A DNA stretch of 64,000 nucleotides. It comes from Acrocarpospora catenulata (lineage in GTDB: Bacteria > Actinomycetota > Actinomycetes > Streptosporangiales > Streptosporangiaceae). Below the pieces are notes generated by a model. That model was not told where the DNA came from. It was given only the letters and a program-made list of their open reading frames with translations, and did not search any database. Every line of letters starts with the position of its first letter. Within the stretch, counting starts at the first letter, position 1. Made by a program: the position numbers and the translations under genes. Shown in pieces: positions 63,431 to 64,000 of the stretch. The DNA is taken from positions 230,833-294,832 of the forward strand of contig NZ_JAHCST010000004.1 in assembly GCF_018476525.1 (NCBI RefSeq). The letters are read 5' to 3'.

Positions 63431-63923
63431 GGCAGCACGGCCCTTCCGCCCACCATTCGGGCAACATGTCCAAAGCCTCGCGGCCGAACGGGTTGATGCC
63501 GGGAACGGCCAGTTCGTGTCCGACGAGGGCGTGCAGGCATTTCACGCGGTCAGGCATACCCCCTGCGGTCTGCATGTCCCGCGGCAGGGGCTCAAGAGCG
63601 TCCTCCGCCGCCGCCTTGTCCCGGCGGGAAACGTAGTCCTCGTGGGCGGTGCGGTAGGCGGCGGCCAGGTCGGGGTCCTCGGCCAGGCGCGCGGTCATCT
63701 CGCGCATCAGGCCGGACGCCTCCAGGGTGCCGATCGCCGAGGCCGCCTTGGGGCAGGTCAGATAGAACAAGGTCGGAAACGGGGAGCCGTCAGGCAGCCG
63801 GGGCGCGGTTTCCACCACGTCCGGCAGTCCACAGGGACAGCGATGCGCAACCGCGCGAACGCCCCGTGGCTCGCGCCCCAATTGGGCCGCCACCGCCCGC
63901 AGATCGGATGGATCAACGCTCAC
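63423..63923 (-). CDS. DUF501 protein
   Basis: 166 residues from GTG 63923. AHRCPCGLPDVVETAPRLPD, FPTLFYLTCPKAASAIGTLE and VKCLHALVGHELAVPGINPF are the DUF501 landmarks, with Cys residues that may bind metal. DUF501 genes commonly precede ppx in actinobacteria, as here. Function unknown. Confidence 0.9.
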   Translation of the reverse strand: MSVDPSDLRAVAAQLGREPRGVRAVAHRCPCGLPDVVETAPRLPDGSPFPTLFYLTCPKAASAIGTLEASGLMREMTARLAEDPDLAAAYRTAHEDYVSRRDKAAAEDALEPLPRDMQTAGGMPDRVKCLHALVGHELAVPGINPFGREALDMLPEWWAEGPCCRD

Positions 63924-64000
63924 TGAAACCGCCACCGCGCATAGAAGATTTGATTGCCGTGATTCTCCCACCCACCCACCCTGGTGACCCCCAGGTCCGG

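Overview
The window is high-GC DNA (close to 70% G+C by eye) with GTG starts, probable leaderless genes, mycothiol metabolism (mca), several F420-type oxidoreductases and an exact Rex operator. All of this fits a filamentous actinobacterium. The gene set feels closest to Streptosporangiales-type genomes, but that is inference. About sixty protein genes and one tRNA are supported. I see no rRNA, CRISPR array, insertion sequence or phage.

1-12.0 kb is a catabolic island. It holds luciferase-like (F420-type) oxidoreductases, four acyl-CoA dehydrogenases, an HMG-CoA-synthase-like/OB-fold protein paired with a thiolase, a MaoC hydratase, a TetR regulator and a solute-binding lipoprotein. Four copies of an AAGC-N4-GCTT palindrome sit in its promoter regions and probably define one TetR regulon. 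The pathway looks like beta-oxidation of an unusual acyl chain ending in an aldol or thiolytic cleavage. The last acyl-CoA dehydrogenase is cut short and abuts, tail to tail, the broken end of the next locus.

11.7-14.3 kb is a three-gene locus: a truncated SCO6045/DUF2063-like protein, a DUF692 (MNIO) enzyme and a TIGR04222-type membrane protein with a Gly/Cys-rich tail. It looks like a membrane-tethered peptide-modification system and is the best candidate for a poorly described system. 14.4-19.1 kb carries GTP-dependent PEP carboxykinase with two GntR/DasR-like sites upstream, a conserved hypothetical gene, and an MFS exporter with its TetR.

19.1-51.0 kb contains, in pieces, a block that I recall as conserved in mycobacteria (Rv1074c-Rv1084): DUF255 thioredoxin protein, small membrane protein, mca, DUF4307, greA, cystathionine gamma-synthase/lyase, cystathionine beta-synthase, SGNH hydrolase and thiolase. 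Inserted among these are an NlpC/P60 protein, a VWA/membrane/MinD-like operon, a class A PBP, AsnC-hppD, RDD, an M1 peptidase, ilvA, a FIST protein, a MoxR-VWA pair and an orphan histidine kinase.

51.0-64.0 kb has a PPOX F420-type protein, a DUF4287 protein, a Bax inhibitor-1 homologue, a 73-nt tRNA with a UAA anticodon but no long variable arm, a G-rich gene-poor stretch, NDH-2 behind a perfect Rex operator, a uracil-DNA glycosylase, a GntR/ABC operon with its palindrome, a P450, a PadR/HAAS pair, a decayed patch with two broken genes, and Ppx/GppA plus DUF501.
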